Below the pieces are notes generated by a model that ran no database searches, had not been told where the DNA came from, and was given only the letters and a program-made list of their open reading frames with translations. Below, in pieces: positions 1-10,701 of a stretch of 64,000 nt of DNA (positions are counted from its first letter, which is position 1; every line of letters begins with the position of its first letter). Source of the stretch: Rhizoclosmatium globosum (lineage: Eukaryota; Chytridiomycota; Chytridiomycetes; Chytridiales; Chytriomycetaceae). Both the position numbers and the translations under genes were made by a program. Location of the stretch: the NCBI GenBank assembly GCA_002104985.1, contig MCGO01000008.1, forward strand, positions 558,001 through 622,000. Reading direction: 5' to 3'.

Positions 1-25
1 CTTGACAGCATTAACACCGCTGTTG

Positions 26-281
26 CTACCCCCTCATTCTCACATCCCTTGCCTCTTCTGTCAACCGTCTGAATGCCCAGGTGTTAAAAACTTGAAATAC
101 TGTACTGCCACCCTGCATTGCCCAGCCAGTAAACTGCAAGGACTGCGAGCGCTACGCATACATTGGGTGTGACAGTTTCATGGCGCATCAACTTGATGCA
201 ACCATTGAGGCTACCAGGAACTTGGCAGATTGGTGTCCCAGAGGTGTGAAAGTTCCAGCGGGAGAGAGCTGATTGAGACAC
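26..281 (-). CDS. possible small membrane protein, two exons
   Basis: Tentative. The first exon starts with an ATG at 279-281 and encodes about 59 residues ending in a hydrophobic stretch (VALAVLAVYWLG). A GT-AG intron can be drawn from about position 102 to 65, after which the frame continues for some 13 charged residues to a stop at 26-28. The product would be about 72 residues with one membrane segment near its C-terminus, a layout common among small mitochondrial or secretory-pathway membrane proteins. I do not recognise the family. The call rests only on an open frame and plausible splice sites and could be chance. Confidence 0.28.
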
Positions 282-1113
282 ATGGATGGAGAGAAGGCGG
301 TGTTGGATGTTTTGTTGTCAAATTTCTTTTGTCTTCTTTTTATCTTGTTGTCAAACAACTAAACGCATCAGAGAGGCGGTAGTTTACTCCTTTGACCAAA
401 TCCGTATCCTTATTTATTCTCATTGACATACTATTGATTCAAAAAGTGTGTGCCTGCCCCAGAAATTTCCTCTTTCTTAAGTTTTAAATTTGAATAAATT
501 GGGAATGATGCCATTAGGGATCGGTTGTGTACCACTTTCAGTGTGGGTTGCTGGTGTAATGGTTTTAAGCGACCTGTCTTGAAAGACCAAGGAGTTCTAC
601 AAATGTGCAATCTTTGGGTGTCAAACCTGAGGGCAAAATGAAAGTAAAAGTAGGTGTGATCTGCAAGGTGCAACATTGACCGGACTGGATTTTCTTGAAA
701 GTTCTGAGTATGAGCGCATTTGCTGAGACCCGAAAGTAGGTGAACTATACCTGAGTAGGGCAAAGCCAGAGGAAACTCTGATAGAAGCTTTTAGCGGTTC
801 TAGCGTTGCAAGGGGAGGATATTGCTGAGCGTAGGTGATTGCCAACTCACTCCAAGAGTTTCTACAGGCAAGTCTGCTAATCTGTCAACAGATTAACTTC
901 TCTCTGTTGTGAAAAAAAACAAGTGAGAAGAGGGCATTATTTCTTAACTGGATTCTTGTGGATTCTGAGGTTGCATAGTTTATCATTGAAGGTGGTCACA
1001 CATTGAGGTACTCAAAATAACTGTATGTGTTTTCTTAAATGAGTTTCAATATTGGTTGGCATTGTTATTTTCATGATTGGAATTAAAAAATAAGAGATAA
1101 AGTAGTGTGCAGT
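282..1113. other. intergenic, no gene seen
   Basis: A/T-rich stretch downstream of the NeoR-type gene. The short open frames on the minus strand (about 431-845) have no recognisable motif and no splice-linked partner. I see no RNA gene or repeat here. Confidence 0.5.
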
Positions 1114-2966
1114 TTATGCACGACCTTCAATGAAAAATGTATTGATGACATTTCCCTATTTTCTATGGTAAGCTTTTCGAATAAATGGATCAGATGCCCA
1201 CCTTAATTGTGACAGGTTCAGAATCTGATGTTCTAAATTTTCCACTTGATTTAATTAAGTTGAAAGTGCTTTCTGCAATGTGAATTTTCATATGCTTTGA
1301 TGTTGCTTCCATTTTTGACGCAATTGTGACAGTGTCTCCAACAATACACCAATGTGGATTAGACTCTCCAAGAATACCAGCTGTGACAGGTCCAGAATTC
1401 AAACCAGCACGAATTTGGATGGGTTCGCCTGTCACAAGACGGAAATCCTTGATCATGTCAATAATATCTACAAAAAAACATTTCTCATTATTATAGAAAT
1501 AAAAAAATGTGAAACAGACCAATAGAGAACTCAGCAGCACGCTCAGCATGGTCTGGAACACGGTCTGGTGCACCCACAACACCAAGAAATGCGTCACCAA
1601 TAGTTTCAACTTTATACATTCCCCATTTTTTCGAAATTTTGTCATATTCAATCCACATATTATTGAGCGAAGCAAGCATGTCTTTGGTCTGAAATGATTT
1701 GTAAGAACAGCAAACAAATGTGCATCATACCGAAGTTCGTTGAGACAACGGAGTGAAGTTGGCAATATCAGAAAAGAAGACAGTGACACAAGAGTATTCT
1801 TCAGCCCCTGTTGCTTTTCCACTCTTGAGTTGATCCAACACACTAACATTGTTTAAGCTTGATTGACTTAATTCCAAAGCAGCTTACCCTGCGGGAATCA
1901 ATTTTTCCAAGAGCTTGTCCGAAGCTGCCATTTGTTCATCCAACGAGGATGTAAGTGTTTCCATTTGTGAAACTGTGTTAATTTGAGCCTCTTCCACCGA
2001 GTTGTTGACAAAAATCAGCATCAACACCACTTTAGCACAAAATTCTCCCAGTGCAATATGGAGTTCGCCAGTTTCAAACGACCAGAAGCCGCTGTTTCAA
2101 TTGGTTTACTACTACACAAATCCAAAAATTAGTACTCACTGGCGAACTAAATACCATGCAAGAGTAATATAGGACCAGGCAAAAATGGTGATATCTCTGC
2201 AGCGGCGAAGAGTCCATGTGTCAACTTTGTTGTCTACTTCGCCGTCAATCGCTTTCTGGAACATGCTGATGATGTCTTGCAAACAAGCAAGATAAATGCA
2301 CATGGATATGGTGGCAAACAATTCGTCGTATGGATGACGTGCAATAGAGGCAAGGAATCCAAACAGCAGTAACCCGTGCGACTCAAGGATAGTGCGTCCA
2401 ATAGTCCACTGATCAGCAGAAGTCAAAAGACCGAGAAAGTAAGCCCTATTGAATAATTTAGTTCAAAAGCATTATGCTGCAGCACGTACAAGTTGGCTTC
2501 GTCATGAGCCCATTCCAAGTGTCTGATAATGTCAACTGGATGACCAGCTCCATCGAGCAGGGTGATACCTGCGCGAAGATAAAGCAAGAACCAACTGGTT
2601 GCCACAACACCGCAAGTCATCATCAAGACAAATGTCATACTCTTCTTCGCGGCGCTTTTGGTTCCAATGTAGCCCAAGTATGTGAAACAAACAGCAACGA
2701 TAAAAACGAATGTGGTTCCCTTGTAGATAAAGTCAGAGTTTCCACGATCAACAGCTTTAGTGTGATAACCGCCAAAGAGTCTTTGATGTATTGTGTAGCC
2801 AACAGCAGCAAGCCACATTCCAAAGTTAAGCCACACAAAGCCCATTGGTTTCGCTTCATGATATGGGTCCTTGGCCGAAGTATTCGCAAGAGCGTCCCCT
2901 GAAAGAAGGGTGAGTTATCGCAGGAATGAAAGTTCCCGCCTTACTTGCTTTGGTGAGTGCAGACAT
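1114..2966 (-). CDS. NeoR-type rhodopsin-guanylyl cyclase fusion
   Basis: Light sensor fused to a class III guanylyl cyclase, expected in the zoospore membrane. The ATG is at 2964-2966. A 22-nt first exon is followed by short introns, for example 2899-2944 and 2446-2489. The last exon encodes GNVINTFFIEGRA and stops at 1114-1116. The helix 3 region reads PVDIIRHLEWAHDEANL, with a Glu and an Asp four residues apart. The last helix reads GEFCAKVVLM, with a Glu four residues before the retinal-binding Lys. This three-acid pocket is the hallmark described for NeoR of Rhizoclosmatium globosum. A linker (SSLDEQMAASDKLLEK) leads to the cyclase with metal-site Asp (VFFSDIANF, TIGDAF) and guanine-type residues (KVETIGD, HWCIVGD). 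The transition-state Asn and Arg are replaced: VTIASK instead of VNTASR. The N-terminal Cys motif of its neighbours is absent. Confidence 0.92.
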
Positions 2967-3138
2967 TTTTACGAGAATAGAATGAACAGAACGTTGTTCC
3001 AATTTTTCCATTGTCCCAAAATCTAGATATGAAATGTCCCGAAGGGAAATTCACCGAACAACGCGATTCGTGAAGTTCCAGAGAACAATAGAATTTTTCG
3101 AAATTCGTTCGAAAGTTCTTCCGAAAAATCGAGACATC
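2967..3138. promoter_or_regulatory. shared divergent promoter region of two rhodopsin-cyclase genes
   Basis: Only 172 bp separate the start codons of the minus-strand NeoR-type gene and the plus-strand partner-type cyclase. Both 5' untranslated regions and both core promoters must lie here, so the two genes are likely co-regulated. The region holds several TTCG/CGAA-containing words (for example TTCGAAATTCGTTCGAAAG near 3096-3114), a near-palindromic run that could bind a factor. No TATA box is obvious. The regulatory role is inference from layout. Confidence 0.6.
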
Positions 3139-4976
3139 ATGGACGACGTTCAGCGTGGAGCCTGTGAGAACTGTAACTGCACTTTGTACCAAGTGCAAAC
3201 CGCGACAAAACGCTGCCGTGGTTGTAACCATGGTGCCATCTATCATGAGGCGATTGTTCGAGCTGCGGCGAAATCGGGAAGTACGTATTCGTGTATATAT
3301 CTTTGAGTATTTAATGATCTCCCAGAGACTAATTGGAAGGACAAGCTCCAAGCTGCTATGGCTGAAAAAGATAATTCTGGAGCTGTGTATTATGTTTTTC
3401 GAAACTTCGTCGTTTGGTCTGTGTTGACTGTGTCTGGTTTTTACTTGCTTGGCACTGGCTACCGAGGACCAACATTCGACAGAGGAATTGCGGACGAGTT
3501 TTATGCCTATACTGCTGCTTCGTTCGGGATTGCCGTCATCTATTCTTATATTGCCTATGCCAACGCGCAGAACAATGAAAAAAGAAACTTAGGAAAGGTA
3601 ACAACATTCTTTCCATTTTCGCTTAGCTAATTTCAACAGGTCCTCTGCATCGTCAATTTCATCGCGATGTCTTCTTACATTATGCAATATACTCGAACCA
3701 CTCCTGCATTCACCGACTATGTTGGTTACCCCGTTGATCCTTCTCGTTTTTATGAATGGCTTGCAACATGTCCAATTTTAATTTATCTCATCGCTGAAAT
3801 CACTGATAACCATCATATGGCCGATACCACTGCCTCTTATGATTATAGTCTTATTATCTTGGGGTTTATTGCCTGTTTCTTGAAGCAACCATACTCGGAA
3901 TGGTTTGCGTGTGGTTCAACCATCTTCTTTTTTTACACAATTTACGGTCTTATGGTTATGTTCAACTCGGCCATTGCCGGTAGAACTGGGTGCAAGCTCG
4001 ACGTCAATTCGCTTTACTACGCTCGATTCGTCACATTCCTGGCCTGGAACTCTTTTGCAACAGTTTGGTACATTCAACGTGCTCAGATTGTCACATATGA
4101 GCAAGGAGAAGTTTTATTTTGTGTCAGCGATATTTTCGCAAAAGTCTTCTTGACTTTCATTCTCGTGAATGCCACTCTGGAGGAGTCTATGAACTCCAAA
4201 GCAAAGAAAATGGAAGCTGTAGCAAGTGAAATTGAAAGCCAAATGGCTCAAGCCGACAAGCTGTTGGAGAAGTTGATGCCACCAAGGTAAATGTTGTGTA
4301 TTTTTAGAGCTTAACTTGCCTTCTCATAATTATATATAGTATTGTCGAAGCTATGAAAGCAGGAAAAGCTAACGGAGCTGAAGAATATGCATCTGTGACT
4401 GTCTTCTTCTCGGATATCACAAACTTTGTTGCACTTTCGGGGAAAAGTTCCACGAAAGATATGCTGGCCACATTAAACAAACTTTGGGTTGAGTACGACG
4501 TCATTTGCAAGCGTTGGGGTGTGTACAAGGTCGAAACCATTGGTGATGCCTTCCTTGGTGTTGTTGGTGCACCAGACCGTATCCCAGATCACGCAGAACG
4601 GGCTGCAAACTTTGCTATTGACGTTATTCGTATGGTGCAAGATTTTCGAACAGTTAACGATGAAGAAATTGTGACACGTATTGGTCTCAACTCTGGACCA
4701 ATCACTGCGGGTATTTTAGGAGACAGCAACCCACATTGGTGTATTGTCGGAGACGCTGTCAATACGGCTTCACGGTGAGCCATCGTGTTGGTTTTGGTGA
4801 CATTTTATAACAATAACCATAGTATGGAGTCTACTTCCAAGCCAATGAGAATCCATATCTCTGAAAATACCTACAAGCTCATCAATGGAAAAGGTTTCAA
4901 GCTTGAAGGTCCAGACGTTATGAATATCAAGGGTAAGGGAACCATGAACACATACTGGATCAATGGACGCGGCTAA
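3139..4976 (+). CDS. rhodopsin-guanylyl cyclase fusion, partner type (first tandem copy)
   Basis: Light-activated guanylyl cyclase making cGMP. Five exons; introns at 3281-3325 and 3598-3639, then near 4289-4339 and 4775-4823. The N-terminus carries a Cys-rich motif (ACENCNC then KRCRGCNHG), spaced C-x2-C-x-C-x11-C-x2-C-x-H, which looks zinc-binding. The rhodopsin domain has Glu in helix 3 (RFYEWLATC) and Asp four residues before the Lys in the last helix (SDIFAKVFLTF), the usual counterion pair. A helical linker (ESQMAQADKLLEKLMP) joins the cyclase. The cyclase has both metal Asps (VFFSDITNF, TIGDAFLGV), the guanine-type Glu and Cys (KVETIGD, HWCIVGD), and the catalytic Asn and Arg (VNTASR), so it should work alone or lend Asn/Arg to a NeoR-type partner. 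Confidence 0.94.
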
Positions 4977-5102
4977 GAGACCAGCCACGACATATATACT
5001 CGCAATATTACTTTTTCGACATTGCTTTCTTTCATTTAATTTGGTTTGAATTTGATTGTTTCGCCACAAAGGGGAAAATCAAGAATATCTCTTTTGAAAA
5101 TC

Positions 5103-6959
5103 ATGACTGACCTTCAACGTGGGGCCTGCGGAAACTGCACCTGCTCCGTATACCAGGTTCAAACCGGGACCAAGAGATGTCGTGGCTGTAACCATGGTAT
5201 GGTCTTCCATGAAACGATCGTCAAGACGGCCGCCAAATCAGGAGGAAGTAAGGGTCATATTCAACAAAGATATTGTTACTCAGTAATATTTCAGAAACTG
5301 ACTGGAAGAGAAAGATTGAAGCCGCCAAGGCTGAAAAGGACCAGTCAGGAACTGTGTTTTATGTCTATCGCAACTACGCTGCCTGGATGGTTGTGACGTT
5401 GTTTGGGTTTTACCAACTCGCCAATGGCCACAAGGGACCAACTTACGAAAGAGGGTTTGCTATCGAAGCCTATGCGTATACGGCATGTTGCTTCGGAATT
5501 GCCGTGATTTATTCCTTCATTGCGTTCTTTAATGCTCAAAACAATGAAAAAAGAGATTTGGGAAAGGTAAAAATTTCTTTCTTTCTTCTTTCCTTACAAA
5601 GATATTTACAGGTCCTTTGCGTGGTGAACTTCATTTCGATGGTTTCCTACTTGTTGCAATGGACTGGCTACACTGTTTCTTACACGGACGTGTATGGACA
5701 CCCCACCGATCCAGCTCGTTTTTATGAATGGATTTCTACCTGTCCTATTTTGATTTACATGATTGCCGAAATCACTGACAATCACCATCTCGCCGATAAT
5801 ACTGCCAGCGCTGACTACGTGCTTCTTGTCCTTGGTTACAGTTCAACATTTTTGAGACAGCCCTTCTCTGAATATGCTGCCATCTCTGCCGCCACATGTT
5901 TCTTCTTTGTCGTGAAAGGATTTTCTTCCATGTTTGATCGAGCAATTGAAGGAAAAACTAATTGTAAGCTCGATGCTGGTTCTCTCTGGAACGCAAAATG
6001 GGTCACAATCTTGGCCTGGGCTTCATTCCCTCTCAGTTTCTTTACTCAAAGATCTGGAATTGTTACATATGAAACTGGTGAAATGATGTTTTGCGTCGCC
6101 GATATTTGGTCCAAAGTGTTCCTCACGTTTATTCTTGTAAACGCAACATTAGAGGAGTCTATGAATTCAAAAGCCAAGAAGATGGAAGCTGTTGCGCATG
6201 AGATTGAAAGCCAAATGGCTCAAGCTGATAAGTTGTTGGAGAAGCTCATGCCTGCAAGGTTTCGCCTCCTATTTTTGATTCAAGATTTTTTCATCCCATC
6301 ACTAAGATTTTTTCATTGTCTAGCATTGTCGAGGCCATGAAAGCAGGAAAGGCGACTGGATCCGAAGAATACTCCTCTGTGACTGTCTTCTTCTCTGACG
6401 TAACCAACTTTCACGCATTATCCAACAAGAATTCCACTAAAGAAATGTTGGCAACCTTGAACAAGCTCTGGATTGAATACGACGTCATTTGCAAACGCTG
6501 GGGTGTGTACAAAGTCGAGACAATTGGTGATGCCTTCCTTGGTGTTGTTGGTGCACCAGAACGTGTTCCAGACCATGCTGAGAGAGCTGCTAACTTTGCC
6601 GTCGATGTCATTAGTATGGTTCAAGACTTCCGAACTGATAAAGGAGAAGAGCTTATTACTCGAGTTGGGCTCAACTCTGGTCCAATCACGGCAGGTATTT
6701 TGGGAGACAGTAACCCACATTGGTGCATCGTTGGAGATGCCGTCAACACGGCTTCTCGGTGAGTTACAGATTATTTTGAGTAATATCAATAACGAATAAG
6801 GATAGTATGGAGTCCACTTCGAAGCCAATGAGAATCCACATTTCTGAGAACACCTACAAACTCATTAAAAACAAGGGATTTAGGCTCGAAGGGCCGGATG
6901 TTATGAACATTAAGGGAAAAGGAACCATGAACACATACTGGATAAATGGCCGCTCGTAA
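5103..6959 (+). CDS. rhodopsin-guanylyl cyclase fusion, partner type (second tandem copy)
   Basis: Tandem paralogue of the preceding gene, 126 bp downstream on the same strand, with introns at matching places. The N-terminal Cys motif is conserved (ACGNCTC then KRCRGCNHG). The retinal pocket has Glu in helix 3 (RFYEWISTC) and Asp four before the Lys (ADIWSKVFLTF). The cyclase keeps the metal-site Asps (VFFSDVTNF, TIGDAFLGV), the guanine-type Glu and Cys, and VNTASR with the catalytic Asn and Arg. Substitutions are spread along the protein, and residues near the chromophore differ (FCVADIWSK against FCVSDIFAK), so the two copies may absorb different colours. It ends with TYWINGRS like its neighbour. 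Confidence 0.94.
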
Positions 6960-7037
6960 ACGACAGAATATTTTTGCTCTACCTACTCTTTATTCCTTCA
7001 TAATGCTTCCATTCATTATACACACTTCATTATCCCG

Positions 7038-7835
7038 TTACTTGCTCGCTTCCAAGTGTATCCCAACAATTAGCTTCAAAAACGAGATCATTTTGGTTTG
7101 GAATGGTTCATAAAGGTGTTCATTTGCCAATTCGTTCCAGTTCCCATTGCTCAAGATGGCTTTCCGTTGATGCAGACCATTTAACCATTCCAAGTATACA
7201 GCTGTTGGAATCTTTGCCCGCAAGTCGGCAGCATTGTCCCATAGATCCACAGTCCAAACTTGATCGATGCTCTCACCCAACCCTCTCAATTCGAGAGCGG
7301 CCTGCACATGAAAGTCTAACAGAAGCTCAAGCCACTGTTGAGTGAATAACGGTACAATCGCGGATGTGGCGGCGGTCGACGCATCGACAAACGCAACGAG
7401 GAGAGTGACGAGCGGCGCGGCAGAGGCTTCACTTCGCGACGACAAGCCGAAGCGCGCAACGAGTCGGCGCAGCGCGGATTGTCTCAGCACGCGCACGTGC
7501 GTGTGGGGCAGACATATTGATTTCAGCGGCGCCGCGGCTTCAAGCGCTTCAACCGCCGATTGCAGCCGGCCATTCGCAGGCTGCTCGAGCGAGAGCCGAA
7601 GGACGTCGCTGCTTTTGGCGTAAGCGAAAGCTACGTCTTCGGTACTTTGTTTCTACCTGAGGGCCTGGATGTGTGCTGTGCGAAGTCGCTGGTTACTTCC
7701 CAACGTGTCCGAAACTGAGAGCATCAATTCCAACAAAATCTGTATTATTTTATAAACACGAAGAGAAGAATCTAAATATGACCTTCTCATTTGTACGAAG
7801 CGTAAATTACTTCGTTGTGGTAGTATGTGTTCCAA
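7038..7835 (-). CDS. unrecognised protein, two or more exons
   Basis: Long open frame on the minus strand ending at 7038. The 3' exon encodes a mostly helical, Leu- and Ala-rich protein ending FLKLIVGIHLEASK. A GT-AG intron of about 48 nt near 7612-7659 joins it to an upstream exon. The start at 7833-7835 is a guess; an internal Met at about 7787 is equally possible. The product would be some 210-240 residues without signal peptide, membrane segment or motif I know. Its Leu-rich helical character could suit a subunit of a larger complex. It sits 55 bp below the end of the next minus-strand gene. Confidence 0.5.
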
Positions 7836-7890
7836 GAAAGGTGATTAACTATTTAATGATAGAAAGAGCAATTATATGTCGAGCAAAGCA

Positions 7891-9356
7891 TCAATTTTCC
7901 ATGCAATAAGCCCTTTCCACGTTAGAGTGGAAACTATATCCTGCATCGACTTTCGAGAGAACATTTTCCACCACAAGCTTCTCCAACGTCAATTCCAGCT
8001 TCAGGAACTCTTCTTCCGTCACAGCTGCTTTCTTTATCTCACAGTCGACAGCTTTGAATACGCGTTTCGAAGTGGCAGCTCGAAGAATGGATTCATAAAC
8101 GTATTGATTGTGCGGATTGACCACCCTGCCTATTCTTTTTTCCACGTCCTTCATTCGATCAGCCCTCACGTCTAGTTAGAAGATTGTGAGATAAAGAAGT
8201 GGTAAGAAAATTAAACTACGTTCAAACGGAGTTCCAGCGTTTAGTTCCTCACAGACTATAGAAAGCAGCAAGACACGTCCTCCAACCAAATCCCGAACTT
8301 GATCGTGAATAGCTGGATCGACCTTTCTCTTGTTCAAGAAATCCTTGATCTGTGAATCATCCAAGTCTCCCACTCGATACAATTTGCCTCTACTAAAAGC
8401 ACTACGACCTTAAATGCAATATCGTCAATAAAACGAGCCACTGTATGAGCATACGTACTCTCAATATGAGTTTGAGTTGCCCCATCAGCTGCAACGAAAA
8501 CGGCAACGAAAAGGTTTTCGTCAATCCCTCCTTTCGCGCCACGTTGAAGAATCTCCAGAACTTTCTCGGAATCTTTCGCAAGAAAATCGCTATTATCGAT
8601 TACAAGCACTGGCGTGATTCCATAGGTTGAGCGGTACCATGAAGCCAGCTCCTTGAACTTCTCATACGGGAGTTCCCACCGTTCTGTTAAGTTTTAGAGC
8701 TCATAATAAAATCGGTAAATACCTTTTCGAAGGGGCGGGCCCGGTCCATACACCAATCCATAGAACCAGTCTGATAAGTTGTTTGGCGTGTGGAATTTGA
8801 ATCCAATAGCATCCGCAAATGCATCTCCAAAATTGCGAGTCTTTTCCGGAACATCGACGTAGATTACTCCGCCGCCGACTTTAGAGCAGGCTGCTTTCAT
8901 CATTGTTGATTTGCCCGAGCCAGTCTCCCCAACAACAACAAAGTAGTTGGCTGGCTTCTTTGAAGGAGTCACCATTCTCTCGAGGGCGGCTTCCACTGAA
9001 GGTCGACGAACGAAATCGGAGACTTCGACGTTGACGGACGGACAAGTTCCTCGCACAAGAATGTCTTTGAGCCTCTTTTCATCCAATTCGTGGGAAGCAG
9101 TAGCATAGGCAGTTGATAGGCTCACAGAACCAAGAACAAAGACAATGCCGACCTTTGCAGCAGTCCATCTGACTCTGAAGTAATGCGATTTCACGAAAGG
9201 AAGAGTCTGGCCAAAGATACGTCGGTATTCGCATCGGGGCAGGGTAGTAGAAGAATAAAGTCGCGGTTGCTGCTTGTGAATTAGGCGTGTGTGGCAGAGA
9301 GAGAGGGCTGCAGGCATTGGGATCTGCATTGGGATCTTGCTTGTTGGGCGAAACAT
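7891..9356 (-). CDS. P-loop ATPase (AAA+/STAND-like), mitochondrial
   Basis: The N-terminus is rich in Arg, Ser and hydrophobic residues and lacks acids, as in mitochondrial presequences. A membrane segment follows (VGIVFVLGSVSLSTAYA). The ATPase core has Walker A GETGSGKST near residue 145 and Walker B VLVIDNSD. A region reading RVGDLDDSQIKDFL and a helical C-terminal part ending AYCMEN follow. Introns lie near 8177-8220 and 8684-8725. This architecture (presequence, membrane helix, single P-loop NTPase) occurs in fungal proteins of unclear function, probably at the inner membrane. Near 8396 the frame must step by -1 at an A/T run to join the Walker B exon to the next coding stretch; this may be a sequence error. 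Confidence 0.72.
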
Positions 9357-9417
9357 TTGCTTTGTGGATTTGTCATCATCCAGAACACATCAAATGAAGC
9401 AAAGTGAAAATTTATTG

Positions 9418-10277
9418 CTAATTCCCCTTCTTCGTTGCAACTAAAACCATATTTCGAGGACTTACAACTGGGTCAAACAAGGGGAAAAGCTCTAATTTTT
9501 GAAGGTTGTATCTTTCACGACGTTCGTGCAGAAACTGAAAGCGGTCTGCTAATAATAGAGATTCAAACACATCCCCCATCATTGATCGTAGTGTCCAAAC
9601 AATTGCAATCCTCTGGGAGGTTATCTTGAAACGTGTCTCGTATTCTCTCAGTTCAACCTCAGACACACCTTCGTTTTCTAAATCAAGATACAATCGTGAA
9701 CATGCAAGTTTCGCATAAGTAGCGAATCCTTGTCTAAAACTGTCCTCCTTCAGCCTCCCAATTATGATGTCATGATCCGTGGATGACTTACTATTCCGAC
9801 GTGCTTTCTCCATTAAACCATGATCGTGGAGTACAAGCTGCAATAACGCTCGATAATGTAATCGGATGCCATTGTCTAAGAACGTATTGCGTCCCTCCTC
9901 ATTGTCCCATCTGCACACAGCTTGACAAGCCAAATTTCTTGCCGAAAATCCAAGTTGGAAGCGGGGTGATTGCGATCTCATATAATTAGAGAGCGGGAAT
10001 CCCTCGGTTTCGTGATAGAGCCCAATTTCGGGCCTTGATTCTGAAATGCGATTGTAACAGCATCCAACACAGACCAGGGCACCTGCATCACTTTCAAGAA
10101 AATGTTTCATGATTGCTGGCGTCAAATCTCCACATGCATGAAGACCACAGAGCAAAAATCTACTATCGGAAAGTATTGATGGTTTGTGGTTAACACCTTC
10201 CACCGTTCCAGAAATAAAGAGAAGAGTGACATTGGGCAAAACATGGGCGGGCGCACAGTCGCAAGACCATGACACCC
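9418..10277 (-). pseudogene. METTL25-type methyltransferase, 3' part, separated by a retrotransposon
   Basis: C-terminal half of a METTL25/RRNAD1-family protein. It contains the family motif LLCGLHACGDLTPAIMKHF, then VCVGCCYN, and ends LVATKKGN. There is no ATG at the 5' edge because coding similarity stops where the mobile element begins at 10278. The matching 5' half lies at 15364-16149 on the same strand, so the gene was once continuous and is now interrupted by about 5 kb. Human METTL25B (RRNAD1) is a related protein; methyltransferase function is inferred from the fold. Unless the whole element is removed from the transcript, which I see no signal for, no full-length protein can be made. 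Confidence 0.8.
10190..10277. repeat. 88-bp METTL25 segment, resident copy
   Basis: This 88-bp piece of the methyltransferase exon (TTAACACC ... GACACCC) recurs at 10702-10789 with one visible mismatch (G/A in the CACC-TTCC context). Here it is continuous with the rest of the exon, so this is the original position. Confidence 0.9.
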
Positions 10278-10348
10278 TCCGGGGTATTTTATTGGATACA
10301 CATAATAAACATGATGTAACAAAACCAGATAGGAGTGGCGTAGGGTAG

Positions 10349-10701
10349 GCGAAAAGGTGTAAGTGATTTCGAGGGACTCAGTCCGCTCATACCTTAAACA
10401 CAGCGCGAGTCAGTAAAGGAGCGGCTGAGGGTTGAGCAGAGGACCAATGCGAACCTCTGAATGGATCAAAGGGGTTAGATGGGGGCCGAGGGGTGGAAAA
10501 GGGACTCACGCGAAAAGGTGTAAGTGATTTCGAGGAAGAAAATCAACACCAGTTCGCGTGCCGGAAATCTGATGGCAGAAATTCCCCGGTAGCCCCAGCG
10601 GCAGACAGCGAGTGGACCGATAAGGAGTGACCAGTAGGTTCGGGGAGTGTGGCTTTCACTACTTGCGTTAACCAACCTTTAGGATCTTCCCAAAGCTTCA
10701 A
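10349..10701. repeat. 353-bp direct repeat, left copy
   Basis: Begins GCGAAAAGGTGTAAGTG and ends CCCAAAGCTTCAA. The same sequence occurs at 15011-15363 at a constant offset of 4662 bp, with one difference seen (CACAGCGCG here, CACAGTGCG there). Within each copy the word GCGAAAAGGTGTAAGTGATT appears twice. Terminal repeat of the retrotransposon. Confidence 0.92.

Noticed and set aside
2474..2902. Plus-strand open frame of 142 codons inside the NeoR-type gene.
   Set aside because: Antisense shadow of well-conserved rhodopsin exons with no motif of its own.
10475..10675. Two identical 66-codon frames at 10475-10675 and 15137-15337 as a duplicated gene.
   Set aside because: They lie entirely inside the 353-bp direct repeats of the retrotransposon and have no independent coding support.
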